Assembly: GCA_033065855.1 (NCBI GenBank) | Contig: JAVXUO010000359.1 | Span: 17,577 to 81,576 of the forward strand | DNA length: 64,000 nucleotides | Reading direction: 5' to 3' | Origin: Escallonia rubra | Taxonomy: Eukaryota > Streptophyta > Magnoliopsida > Escalloniales > Escalloniaceae | Part shown: positions 30,500 through 41,349 of the stretch, piece after piece | How the letters are laid out: each line of letters begins with the position of its first letter | Numbering within the stretch: the stretch's first letter is position 1 | Made by a program: the position numbers and the translations under genes | Notes under the pieces: generated by a model | What the model was told of the DNA's origin: nothing | Seen by the model: only the letters and a program-made list of their open reading frames with translations | Database searches by the model: none

Positions 30500-32678
30500 C
30501 TCCCTCAGTCCCTAAAAAAGTGATCAGATTTCATTTTTTGCTTGTCCCACAAAAAACGATCATTTCTATTTTGGGATATAAATTTTATGTGAAGTTAAAT
30601 GTTTGCCCTTAGCCACCTATTTTTTAATTTATTCTTTTTTTTTCTATCACCTGTCACAGTTATCACTCACCTCTCTCTCTCTCACACTATCTTTCTATCT
30701 CTCCATCTCCCTCCCCCTCCAAGCTTCGATCACCATTGCCGACTACCGGCATCACCACAGCCGACGACCCCAATCACCCCTACTGCTAACACCGACAACC
30801 CGATCACCACTACCGCGCGACCCTGACGATGCCGATCATGGTTGCCTCCAACCCCAACGGTCCCTATCACCACCGTTGTTACTGTATTCTTCCACCACCA
30901 CGACTGTCGGCTGTCATCGTCTTCTTCCCCATCACCCCGCCGTTGTCTCCGTGTTTTCTGCATCCATCATCAACCACAAGTACCGCCCCCTGCATCATCA
31001 ATCACAACATTTGACTATAAAGAAAAAATTGCAGATTTGCTTCTAAAGAAGGGCAGTGGGTATTTTGTTGGTCCTGTAGATCAGGTGGATCACGAGCATA
31101 GGTGTTTGCTCAGGCGCCTTATTTTGAGAATAAGATGACACAAGGCATTGCTGGGGTTTTAAGGAGGAAATCAGAGGTGTTCGGACGTTCGCCTAGGCGG
31201 TGTGAAGCGAGACGAAGGCGTTAATGAGGTGGCGAGGTAGCATTTGACAAGGCGATGTGACGGTTGAAGAGGCGAGATTAGGCGTTCGGGCTTTCGCCTA
31301 GGCATTTTCATCTTCCTCGTTTCCTCTTATTTCTCTGATCTCTCTCCCCTTACTCCTTCTCCACAGTGGCGGAGTCAGAAATTTTTTTTAAGGTGGGCAC
31401 CAAAAATCTCAATCTAAAATTAACAATCCCACTAGCAGTAATTCTACTAATTTGTAATTGCATATTGTAAGTTCCAAAACTCAATTGTCACATTCTAGAT
31501 TTATACAAAAAAGGAAGGGTTCTTAAAAGTAAAAAATTTAAGAATCAATCATTAGATCTTTCCTTACTTTCACAGACTGTCATAACCATTCGTGTCATCG
31601 TCGAGAAATTAACCTGCCGACTATTGTCCGTGAGCGTCGTCACCGGTGAGCCTGTAAATCTCCCCTGAGGCCATGCCTAAGAACGTGAGGCCGTAACCTT
31701 TGGGCTTAGGGTGTCGTGACTCGCAAGCCCGTGACCTGCCAGAGGTGGACCGGTCAGTGGAGGCAGTGGCGTTGGCCGTTGAGGGTGTGCCGGCGGAAGG
31801 TAAGGCCAATGGGCAGTGAGATAACTGAGGAGGAAGCGGTGCTCTCTTTCCACATATGTGCCTTTAAGGTTTTGAAAGTATTGAGACTTTGGAAAGTATA
31901 AGAATGAGAGTAAAAATCATTTTTTTGTTGACTTTATGCGTAAATTAAGTTTTTATTTCTATTTTTTTTTTGGTTTATTTGTTCAAGTCTAACATTTGAA
32001 ATGATTGAAAGGATATTTTTAAACCATATTTGGAACTTTTATATATATTAACATGTAAAATGACCACAAATACATCTCTTTTAGGCATTTTTTCAAATTT
32101 TTAGGTGAGTACTTTCACCATTAGGGATAAAATATACCATCTAAAGAGGAAAAATTCTGAAGAAGCAGGTGGGCACTGGCCCACCGGTGCCCCTCGCTCC
32201 CTCCGCCACTGCTTCTCCACTCACCATAGTAAAATTAGGGTAGAAAATCGCCAACATGGTATCAACTCACAGTAATGGCAGTGGGCAGCGACTGGGCGAA
32301 CTACCTGTGCAACCCAGGCGGAGGACTAAGCGACCAAGGCACGCCGCCTAGGCGTAGAGGCAGACAACGCTGATAATTAGGCGGGCAAAACGACAACTTT
32401 CTTTGTCATAAAAAAAAAGGAAAAACTTTCAACTTCATTGCTGAATCAAAGAACATAGTTCTGCCATTGAAGTCGTGAACAATTTTTTTTTTCTCTTTGT
32501 TGGAGTTGTTTATGGCAGACCACCGAGATGGTGGGACCATGGGTCCATGACAACTCCTTATCCGAAAATAGCATGCATATTTAAATGAGGGGTAGAACGG
32601 GAAAACCAATGCAACATTACCGACCTTCTTAAAGTTTGTACAAAAAAAAAGTTATCGCTTTTTTAGGGACGGATGAAG
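30500..32678. mobile_element. Tc1/Mariner (Stowaway-like) non-autonomous element with nested hAT
   Basis: The left end is CTCCCTCAGTCCCTAAAAAA and the right end, inverted, is CTTCATCCGTCCCTAAAAAA. A TA dinucleotide lies on each side (30498-30499 and 32679-32680), the Mariner target. At 2,179 bp it is far longer than usual Stowaway MITEs, partly because an 848-bp hAT-like element is nested at 31364-32211. It also contains a CCACCACC-rich core (about 30680-31010) and GCCTAGGCG-rich patches on both sides of the hAT insert. No transposase was recognised. Confidence 0.8.
31364..32211. mobile_element. hAT-like non-autonomous element, family 2 copy B (nested)
   Basis: The element is 848 bp with termini CAGTGGCGGAGTCAG and CTCCGCCACTG and an exact 8-bp duplication CTTCTCCA (31356-31363 and 32212-32219). 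It aligns over its length with 13294-14120. Its ends are better preserved than in that copy. Confidence 0.9.
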
Positions 32679-32680
32679 TA

Positions 32681-34972
32681 TTATCTTAAATATATTTTGC
32701 TGAGAAACTACTCAAACCCGTGACAACTCAACCACGTGACGTTGCCTAGAGCAATCTTATATTATTTTTAGCGGGTTTTCCTATGCTTGAAGGACAAACT
32801 TTAGCAGATAGCAGAACGAAATAGATGAACCTGGGTACTCAAACCTGTTATTCTGCATTAAAAATAGGGAGATCCATCGCCTTGCTTGGGTTGGGCCTGA
32901 GAATATCCATTAAGCAATGAACACACTTTTCTTGGGCCTAACAGTCACAAAAATGGGCTTAGTGTAACCAACCCAAGTAAGGCGCTACAAGCCTCTATTT
33001 CACAACATGGGCTTATTTGCTCTTTAAAGTAAGCTAAAAGTTTAAATAAAATTTAAGAAAACAATAATAACTAATCGTTAAAAAAAGATTATTTAAAGTA
33101 AGGACTAATAGCACTCGAATATCTTAATCCCAACATGTCCAAACATGGCCATATGCATGTCCTAGAAATTTGTTTCAAGGCTATAAATGGATGCATTATC
33201 CTAGAAATTTAATAGTATTCGAATATCTTATGTGGCCATGCTTAATCAATGTTCTCCTTTTGCTCCATTCCCTTCTGCGGGATGAAGAAGTTCATGTTTG
33301 CCAGATTTCCAAGGGTAAAAACGACAAGAAGTGATAGGAAACCGGAAAAAGAAAAATGATTTCAAAAATCCGAAATGTTTATATTCCTCTTCAAAATTAT
33401 TTCATTTTATGCGTGTTTTTCGTGACATTTACTGTAGCTGATACTTTAAAAGTCTTTTTAGCCCACCGTAGCTTAAAGAGCAAGTGACGTTTTCTAACAT
33501 AACATAACAACATTAATTGCGGCCAGTTTTCGAGTACACACAATAAGATTGCAACGTACTAATTTCTTCAGATTTGCAAAATATCCTTAAAGTAAAATAC
33601 AATCTTCTGAAAATCCAATTCAAAAGTTGGTAAAGATGCGAATGAATGCCAAGTACATCAGATGTGGTGCAAGAGATCGGGTATGTGACTCTAGGTTGAA
33701 GTCAGACAGTTTTGTCTGGCTTTTGAATTTAGAGGTCGTTGAAGATGGATTTTAAAGAACACTTTTCACATTTTACACTGAATCAATAACTATTTGGCAA
33801 GGTTACAAAAACTCTTCTTCAAAACGGGAAAAAGCGTTTGGTACAACGGTTGAAAATAGTTTCAATGCGAGAAGATGGCCAAAAAGGACATCGAAGAGAT
33901 AAATTCTGTTATTGTTTAGCACATGAAAAACTGTGTTCATTTTATAAGCAAAGCATATATTTTGTTCATTCTCTTACTCTTTTGTATTATGGTATTTTCT
34001 TTAAATATTTACAAAAATAATTAGTGAAACATATTCAACTCGGCAGCACTTAAATTAAAAAGAAAGGCAAGTAAAAATGTGTATGAATAGCTCTCTCTTC
34101 CCCTCTCCCAACCACCCCTCCCCTCTCCCCTCTCCCCTTTCTTTCTCGATGCATGAATTAAATATAAGTGGTCGTTAAAATGAAGGATAAAAGGGCATTT
34201 AATGTCCTTTTGTCGATAGTGTGAAGGTAATCTTATACTATGAATGGTCTAAAGATGTTTAAAAGCAAAAAACACTACCTCTTTATGTTTCTAGTATTAA
34301 ACACTTTTGATTAGGTTTCTTAAAGACTTTTGTTTGTTTGTCAATGTTTTTTTTAAGTATGTTTGCTCACTCCAAAATTAATTGCATATGCCCTCTTAGA
34401 GTTAAATGAGTTAAAAGACCCAAATTAAAACAGTTAAAAGAAGAGATAGGTGTTTGGACCAATCAGCGGAGGTCGTTGAAACAGCAAAATGGTAATAAAT
34501 GTTCTGTTTGCATTTTAACTTTATCATTTTTTTCTCGAGACGAGATAAGTCACAAGAGAGATTATTACATGGACAAAGAAGTTTTAAAAAAAGTTTCACC
34601 ACATGCAAGGGTTTCACACTTCATAATTGTATAGATGATGACACACTATACTTCATAAAAAACATTTTTCCTTCTGTATTTATTAATATTAGTACACATA
34701 ATATCATCGGAAGCCATCATACAAAAAACGATTGCTCACAGATAAATGCCTCTCATGCATAGTCAAACGTTCGAATCTCATCGAGAAAAACTCTTATGCA
34801 TAGTTACACGTTCGAATCTCGTGTCAAAAAAATTATAATCTCGTGTCAAGAGAAAAAGGTTCATCCAAGAAGAAAAAAGGTTCTTAATGCAAACATGCCA
34901 ATGCCACTGAGGAAGTTTTGGACAGTAGCCCTCCTCTAGCTAGCCCAAAGAAATTTACCAGGTGGAGCTTGA
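32681..34972. other. Intergenic, no gene recognised
   Basis: The stretch is AT-rich and carries a pyrimidine tract near 34080-34150 (CCCCTCTCCC repeats). It also has a pair of short direct repeats of CATAGTYAMACGTTCGAATCTC near 34758 and 34798. Nothing coding is evident. Confidence 0.4.
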
Positions 34973-34980
34973 TATAAATT
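34973..34980 (+). promoter_or_regulatory. TATA box of the small conserved gene
   Basis: TATAAATT lies about 145 bp before the ATG at 35126, a plausible core promoter position given a ~110-bp 5' UTR. Confidence 0.5.
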
Positions 34981-35125
34981 AAAGCAAAGATGCTCCCTCA
35001 ATTCTTAGTCAACTCTCTTGATAACTGTTCTCCATCGATTCTCTCTCCCACCCTGACCTCCCATCCCATCAAGATCTCCCCCATCCATTGTTTCTCTGAT
35101 CTGATCAGGGATCCCTACACTCCCC

Positions 35126-35539
35126 ATGGCTTCACATCTAATCCCTATGACCACCACCCTCAGCCAAATCACTCCCCAAGCCGCCGGCCAAAAACCTGCC
35201 GCCCCCGTCATCGCAGGGTGGTTCAGCCGCCGGGGAGTGCCACTGCGTAGGCGGCGGAAGGTCCCCACGGTGCGGCTGGGTGGGAAGAAAACCCGACGAG
35301 GGTTCTTTCTGGTAAGGCTTTTGCGGCGAGTTAGAGTGCGGTGGCTGAGGCTGAAGAACTCGTGCATGCTGAAGAAGCTCAAGGATTACTACCACTCGCT
35401 GGTGCAAGACATCATAGACGGCGGCGGCACCGTGGAGTCGTTCCAGCAGAGGCTGTTTCTGGAGACTTCCTTCGGCGTTCCGGTCATGGGGCTCACCTTC
35501 AACACCTTCCCTAACGCCGGATCCTCTCTGCATGGTTAA
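35126..35539 (+). CDS. Small conserved plant protein of unknown function, single exon
   Basis: This is a 137-residue protein that I recognise only as a member of an uncharacterised plant family. The N-terminus is low-complexity and proline/alanine-rich. A strongly basic middle (about residues 35-75, with RRGVPLRRRRKVPTVRLGGK) follows. The conserved C-terminal part (about 75-130) reads RLKNSCMLKKLKDYYHSLVQ, then an acidic DIIDGGGTVESFQQRLFLE and ASF-like SFGVPVMGLTFNTFP. In relatives I recall, the MLKKLK.YY..LV.DI pattern and the VPVMG motif are the constant parts. Basic composition suggests nuclear or nucleic-acid contact, but that is inference. A TATA box upstream and a GC-rich coding bias support expression. 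The overlapping minus-strand frames are shadows. Confidence 0.7.
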   Translation: MASHLIPMTTTLSQITPQAAGQKPAAPVIAGWFSRRGVPLRRRRKVPTVRLGGKKTRRGFFLVRLLRRVRVRWLRLKNSCMLKKLKDYYHSLVQDIIDGGGTVESFQQRLFLETSFGVPVMGLTFNTFPNAGSSLHG

Positions 35540-36420
35540 CAGCGCATTCCATGTGGGTGTGGAATTAATGTCACATAAATGTGTGAAGTCGATATCCGCT
35601 TGCATTTTCTAGTCATATATATTCATATGCATGTTCATGTTTGCGTCTGTTCGGATTCTGCAAGTTCATCGGATTCTGCAAGTTCAATGTCAAATGTACA
35701 AGAGTATCATATATAAAACCTCAATATCACCTCTTCTACATATCTTTATCCTTGATTTTGAAAGGATTTTGTCTGCGATCACCAGGGTTTTAGCAGCAAT
35801 TTTAGTGACAAAATGTCAATATAACCGGTGGCTTATGGCATTTTAACTTTTCGATGCCTCCAGATGTGTTGTATGCATTATTGTCACGGCACAACTCACA
35901 AGCATCAACAAGTATAGAACTGTCTTTGAAATGGTTGTAAAACCGACTAATTTGTTCATTAAATGCAATCACTTTTTGCACTTCAAATATTCCTTTGACA
36001 ATTAGTTTCTTCTTCACTTTACACCAATACTGAAAATCTGTTGATTCACTTTAAAATAAATCTGCTTTGAGTAAATCTAAAAACTTCGATTTTGATCTAA
36101 TCAGTTTTCGAGAATCAAGTTTGACGAAGAGAATAACCAAAATATCATCGTACGTAAACAGACATTAAATGTTCTCTTTAAACTTGAATACTTCATGTGG
36201 TAATTTTGTCACACTAAACCTACTTATCACTTTTTATTCAAACACATTCAACGACTCTGAATTTATGATACTTACAATAAATTAAAACTGATTTTAACAC
36301 CGAATTCTAATTTTGTCAAGATGTACTTTTGAGAATCAAACTTTATACATATGAATACTTTATGTCCCATGTGGAAACTTGAAACACAATAATTGATTGT
36401 AGATCAATAATTGATATTTG
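35540..36420. other. Intergenic, no gene recognised
   Basis: Beyond the likely 3' UTR of the small gene, the sequence is AT-rich without recognisable motifs up to the LINE remnant. Confidence 0.4.
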
Positions 36421-37354
36421 TTGCCCCCTGTGCGAGTCGAACGAAGAATCATTGATGCACTTGTTCCTTCACTGCCCGCTTATGCGTTCAATCTGGATGA
36501 TTTCTCCTGATGGGTTCAGACCTCCTACCTTGACCCCTCAACCTCCGCACAGCCTAAGCCCTCCTCCCTGGCTATATTTTATTCTCTCTCCCTCTTTGGC
36601 CTTTAACTCTTGATGCCAAGGAAAGTGGGTTCGTACTTACGTGGAGGTGCCACAAAGGCTGCAGTCCGAGTCAGCTTCCAAGTATGTTGATGTGAGACAC
36701 AGCAAGGGTGGAACAAGGGCAGAGACCAAGGGCTTCCTAGACAGAGCTTGAGGGTGGCAGTGCTGCGAGGGCGATGGCGCGGGATGAATACACGATGACA
36801 GTCACAGTCTGATGCTTAGGTCCAGAGTCAAGGTACTGTATGTTTCTCTCTCTAGAATTCTAGAGTGAGAAAGTGAAAATGTGAAAGTGAAGAAGAAGTC
36901 CAACCGTTATGTTCCGTTATCTTTTTGTCCAAATGAATTCTCAAGACCTCTATTTATAGAGATTGAGATGATGATGTCATAAACCGATACGTGGCGCTCC
37001 TCGGGAGTGACACGTCACCGGGGGGTCCACGGGTGCCGGTGCTCCATGGACTGTCAGATCGCATATTCACCCGGCCTGCCCCGCACAGCGTCGCTCCGTC
37101 TGTCAGGAAAGACTGGCTCCCACCGCATCGGTGTGGCCAGAGAACCCCATTGATCTAGCCTCCAATCCAAGCCCTTGCGGAGTCCCACAGGCCTGGCAGC
37201 GGTGGGGAAGACCCGACGCCCAACTGCCAGGTGAACTAGGCGCGATGCCCTCCGAAGACCTGCTCCCGTCTCAGAGTGACCCGGGGGTCATAGTCCCTAG
37301 GGGTGCCGACGCAAGCCCCCAGTGCCAGAGCACGTAGGCCAGTCACGCAGGCAC

Positions 37355-37890
37355 CCTAACGGAGATAGTGTCCCGGAGGAGTCGCCTATTCCGCAGGCCG
37401 AGGTAGCATCCCGGAGGAGCCGTCTACCTGGCCGGCCAAGGTAACATCCCGGAGGAGCCGTCTACCTGGCAGAAGGGGAGTCTTCGTGCCGGAGCACATA
37501 GAGCTCCCTGGCAAAGATAGTGTCCCGGAGGAGTCGCCTATCCCTGCGGGTGAGTCCTTATGCCAGAGCACTTGGAGCGAGTCAAGGTAGCATCCCGGAG
37601 GAGCCGTCTACCCGACTGGCCGAGGTAGCATCCCGGAGGAGCCGTCTACCTGGCGGAAGGGGAGTTGAAGAGCTCCCTGGCAGAGATAGTGTCCCGGAGG
37701 AGTCGCCTATCCCCGCGGGTGAGTCCTTGTGCCGGAGCACTCGGAGCATGTCAAGGTAGCATCCCGGAGGATCCGTCTACCCGACTGGCCGAGGTAGCAT
37801 CCCGGAGGAGCCGTCTACCTGGCGGAAGGGGAGTTGAAGAGCTCCCTGGCAGAGATAGTGTCCCGGAGGAGTCGCCTATCCCCGCGGATG
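37355..37890. repeat. Tandem minisatellite, ~150-170 bp unit
   Basis: The phrase GATAGTGTCCCGGAGGAGTC recurs at about 37363, 37514, 37684 and 37853. Between these are sub-repeats built on TAGCATCCCGGAGGAGCCGT. The last two units are nearly identical over 170 bp. It lies in the solo LTR. Confidence 0.85.
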
Positions 37891-38154
37891 ATGTACACTC
37901 CGGAGAGGGGGTTGAAGCATGTTCCATGACCAAGGCAAGGTGCGCATGGTGTGATGAATGAGTGTGGTGCCCGGGGGCATGATGACATGATTGTGGCGCA
38001 TGGGCGCGATGTAGTGAGTAAGGTGCCGGGGGCACGTTTGTGTCAATGGTGGCGCATGGGCGCGACAGAATACGTATGGTGCCGGGGGCACGGTGGTGTG
38101 ACAGAGAGCATGGGGGCACGGCTGTATCAGCGGCGCGGCGGAGTGTTGGAGTGT

Positions 38155-38475
38155 GACGCCCGAACGTCGGTGACGGGGGTCACGGAGACGACGTCCGGGC
38201 GACGGACGATGAGAGTCGTGGAGTTGTGTCTGGGCGACGGGGTCGCGGAGTTGTGTCCGGGCGACGGGGTCGCAGAGTTGTGTCCGGGCGACGGGGGTCG
38301 CGGAGTTGACATCCGGACGCCGGGCGACGGGGGTCGCGGAGTTGACGTCCGGACGACGTGTGACGGGGGTCGCAGAGTTGACGTCCGGACGACGGGCGTC
38401 GCGGAGTTGACGTCCGGACGACGGGCGACGGGGGTCGCGGAGTTGACGTCCGGACGACGGGTGACGGGCGAAGTG
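38155..38475. repeat. Tandem minisatellite, ~36-bp unit, CpG-rich
   Basis: At least five copies of a unit with core GTTGACGTCCGGACGACGGG, followed by CGACGGGGGTCGCGGA, lie head to tail. One copy is shortened. Shorter derivative units precede it from about 38200. All long frames here are by-products of the repeat. It lies in the solo LTR. Confidence 0.88.
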
Positions 38476-39441
38476 CGACGGTCGAAGCGTCATGAGGCTT
38501 GGTCACGTTCCTTGAGCGTGCATGCTTTGACCGGTTGTGAGCGTTGAAAATGTCTGTTGCTTGTGCGGACGTGTCACGCAAAGTGCGACCACAGTGGGCC
38601 TTTGGGTGCGACCAGAATAGGTTGGGAACAACTCTGAAATTGATACCAAACGCAGGTATACTCTGTTTGCGGTAATTGCTATGGAACATGTGTGGATGAG
38701 CAGGAATCAAAAAGTTTTCAGGGGAAATGCTCCAAATGCTTCTGATATAGGTAAAAAGGTCATTTTGGCTTTCAATCGTTAGGTCGCCGCTCTCTTAACT
38801 CCCAAATCGAGCACCAATTCTTCAAGGGCATGGCAACCTCCTCCGAGCCAATGGTTTAAAGTTAACTTTGATGCTGCAATTCGTATAACTCAATCTTTCC
38901 AAGCGGCGATCATCTGGGATCAGAATGGCATGGCGGTTGCGGCAGAAACAAAAGCTGCAAACGAAAGAGAACCTGTGATTGCAGAAGCAATGGCTGCTTT
39001 AATTTGCTTGCCACAGAAATAGCCTCACGGATGAAGTGCACCCACGTTATTTTTGAAGGCGACGCACAAACGGTGGTTGACTGGCTGAAGGATCATGACT
39101 CCACTCCACACTGGAGCTGTTTTGCAATTATTGAGGAAGCAAGGAAAAAGCTGGAAGTGTTCATCTGTTGGGATTTTTGTAAAGTTAACAGAACCGCTAA
39201 TAATGCGGCTCATAACTTGGCGGCTTGGGCTGATGTCCACCAGTTTTCTGGCCATGTTCCCATTTCATCCATCCCCCCTCCTTTTGTTCATGGATGAAAA
39301 GGAACTGGTTTGTACGTTTGCTGACTTTTAATATACACTTTTGTGTTGCCAAAAAAAAAAAAAAGATTCTACCTAATTATTACGGTGCTGAGTTAATTTC
39401 TCGTGACTCGCTGACACTTCTTTAACCATCAATTGAGTTGT

Positions 39442-39494
<53 letters not shown>
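39442..39494. repeat. (TA)n microsatellite
   Basis: An uninterrupted AT dinucleotide run of about 50 bp. Confidence 0.95.
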
Positions 39495-39496
<2 letters not shown>

Positions 39497-40731
39497 TAGA
39501 TAATGAAAATTTTAGCCCTCCTGCATAAAATAATATGTATATCTTAAACGAAACTGATAACACTATGGTATCCAAATAACAACATTTGTTCTTTATGGTA
39601 TTATTCAAGTGGTCCTATTTTTATCCTAGGTGTGCTTTAATCCGTATTTCTTTTTTTGGTCAAAGGTCCTTTGTATTCATTAAGCTCAAACATATACAAA
39701 AACGTTTTCAATCTATATACAGTTCTCTGATCTATATACAGTTCTCTGATCTATATACAAAAACATTTTCTTTAATCCGTATTTCGTTTCACGATAAATG
39801 ATTAAGCAAATGCTAACGGGTGCCCTCGCCTTTCTAATACATATACGCGGTATACACTTCTTGAACCCTTGTTTTCTCATTAAAGTAGTTTATAAGTGAA
39901 TCTTGCTTCTTGAGAAATTATAGATGAGCACAGGAAAGCAAAATATCCGGGATGCTCAATTAGCTATAGAGATCACAGTATACATTGCTTCGCCTGGCTC
40001 GGTACCTTTGGGTATAAACAACAGCAAATCCCAACTCATAATGTTCTCTCTCTCTCTCTCTCACATAGTCACATGCAAAAACAAAGAACAAGGTAAAATA
40101 ATAAGTGATGATTAATTAAGAGTGTCGTCTATGACATCAATCCTCTCGTCATGGCTTTGATTTCTACTGCTAGTACCCATGCATGAAGATGCCAACAGCT
40201 TCTGCTTTGTGCATAAGACAAAGGGAAGCTTGGATTAATGTAGCTTTCTTTGAGAGTCGTACATTCAAGATCGAATAATTTAGGACGCGATGATGGAAGA
40301 AGCGTGATAAGATATGTTTAAAGTAAGTCTTTCGAGATGAATACGTTGATATTCTACCAGCTGATTGTATTGTCTCCACTGCAGATCATCAGCGATGGTG
40401 ACAAAGGAAGGGGCTTTAAAGAAATAGAGAACAGAGACTCAGCAACTAATTCAATTCAGAGAATAATTAGGATGTTTATTGGGCCCCCTGTATTTATATG
40501 TTTATGCTTAATAAGTAACTTGAATTAAATAGTAAATACTTCTCTAATATGCATGGTATCTATATTATATATCATGAATATACTTATTTTGATATAACAC
40601 TTCTTTTGGTGTTACATAATTACGTTATAAGTACATATTTAGTTTTTATAATTTAAAAATCGTTAAAAAGTGTAGTTAAAATTAAATTTAAAGGTCAAGT
40701 TTGATACGATAATGATATGTTGTTAACTTAA
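39495..40731. other. Intergenic, no gene recognised
   Basis: AT-rich DNA with a short tandem repeat of TCTATATACAGTTCTCTGA near 39711-39755 and a (CT)n tract near 40045. Frames are short and unremarkable. Confidence 0.4.
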
Positions 40732-41349
40732 AGCTCTGTTTGACAAGTTTTCAGTTTTTTTTTTAAGAAAAGTGGAAAGAGTTTTGGTTTTTTTTTTTCA
40801 CCAGTTTAAAAAACTGGTGGACGTTTGACAGAGTTTATATTTTCAAAAAATAGAAAAGCCCAAGCGTTTGACATGACAGCTCTTTGGTTTTTTTTTAAAT
40901 ATACATTTTCACATAATTAAACAAATATATTATAATATCTTACAAATAACACTACGCCAAAACTGTCCTGTGGTGACGAGAAGGCCTACGGTATAAAAGG
41001 AACCGTAGGTACAAGTTATGTATGCCTACGGTTACGACTTGTACCGTGGCTATTCGTGCTGCTTCGGTTTGGAAGAGCAGTGACGACGGTGCTTACCGTG
41101 GGGGCAGAAGAAGTGTGGCAACTCCCTCTCTCTCTCTCTTCCCCCCCACCCCCGGACAGACGCACGACTCTCTCTGTCTCTCTGTGACTTGTCTCTCAGT
41201 CTCTCACCCACTACCAAACCGAAGACGGCAGACATCACCCCCGACGGCGACACGCTCACACGCCGACACGGTGGCCGGCAGGGGCTTTCACCTCCACCAG
41301 CCGACTCTCTCTGTTGAGGAGAGCTCAGATCTGGAACGAGTGGTCGGAG

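Larger units (their letters stand above)
36611..38630. mobile_element. Solo LTR (~2.0 kb) nested in the LINE
   Basis: The sequence begins TGATGCCAAGG and ends GGTTGGGAACA (TG...CA), and the 5-bp target duplication ACTCT lies at 36606-36610 and 38631-38635. No internal gag/pol region is present and the ends are not direct repeats of each other, so this is one LTR. A TATA-like CTATTTATAG near 36950 fits an LTR promoter. The inside is unusually GC- and CpG-rich and made largely of tandem repeats. The family is uncertain; a gypsy-type LTR is possible from the length. Confidence 0.75.
36421..39364 (+). mobile_element. LINE (L1-type) 3' remnant, split by an LTR insertion
   Basis: The left piece (36421-36610) encodes a zf-RVT zinc-binding motif, CPLCESNEESLMHLFLHCPL. 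The right piece (38631-39364) continues in the same frame and includes FAVIAMEHVWMSRNQKVFRG. It then carries an RNase H-like domain with NFDAAI, an acidic AEAMAA and EGDAQTVVDWL, and ends in a poly(A) tract (39351-39364). The two pieces are separated by a 2.0-kb LTR at a 5-bp duplication. The element is dead: there is a stop near 38781 and a one-base frameshift near 39003. The 5' part (endonuclease and most of the reverse transcriptase) is missing, the usual LINE truncation. Confidence 0.85.

Noticed and set aside
34758-34830. GTTCGAATC words as a tRNA T-arm
   Set aside because: No acceptor stem, D-arm or anticodon arm can be folded around them, and the word repeats in a short direct repeat.
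37355-37890. CRISPR-like regular spacing
   Set aside because: Units are 150-170 bp with similar spacers in a plant LTR. This is a minisatellite, not an array of short repeats with unique spacers.
37876-38710. Several long frames on both strands (up to 205 codons)
   Set aside because: They are repeat products of the CpG-rich minisatellites in the solo LTR. The 36-bp unit is a multiple of three, which keeps frames open.
39004-39297. 97-codon frame as a small RNase H gene
   Set aside because: It continues the LINE RNase H domain after a frameshift and ends just before the LINE poly(A), so it is part of a dead LINE.
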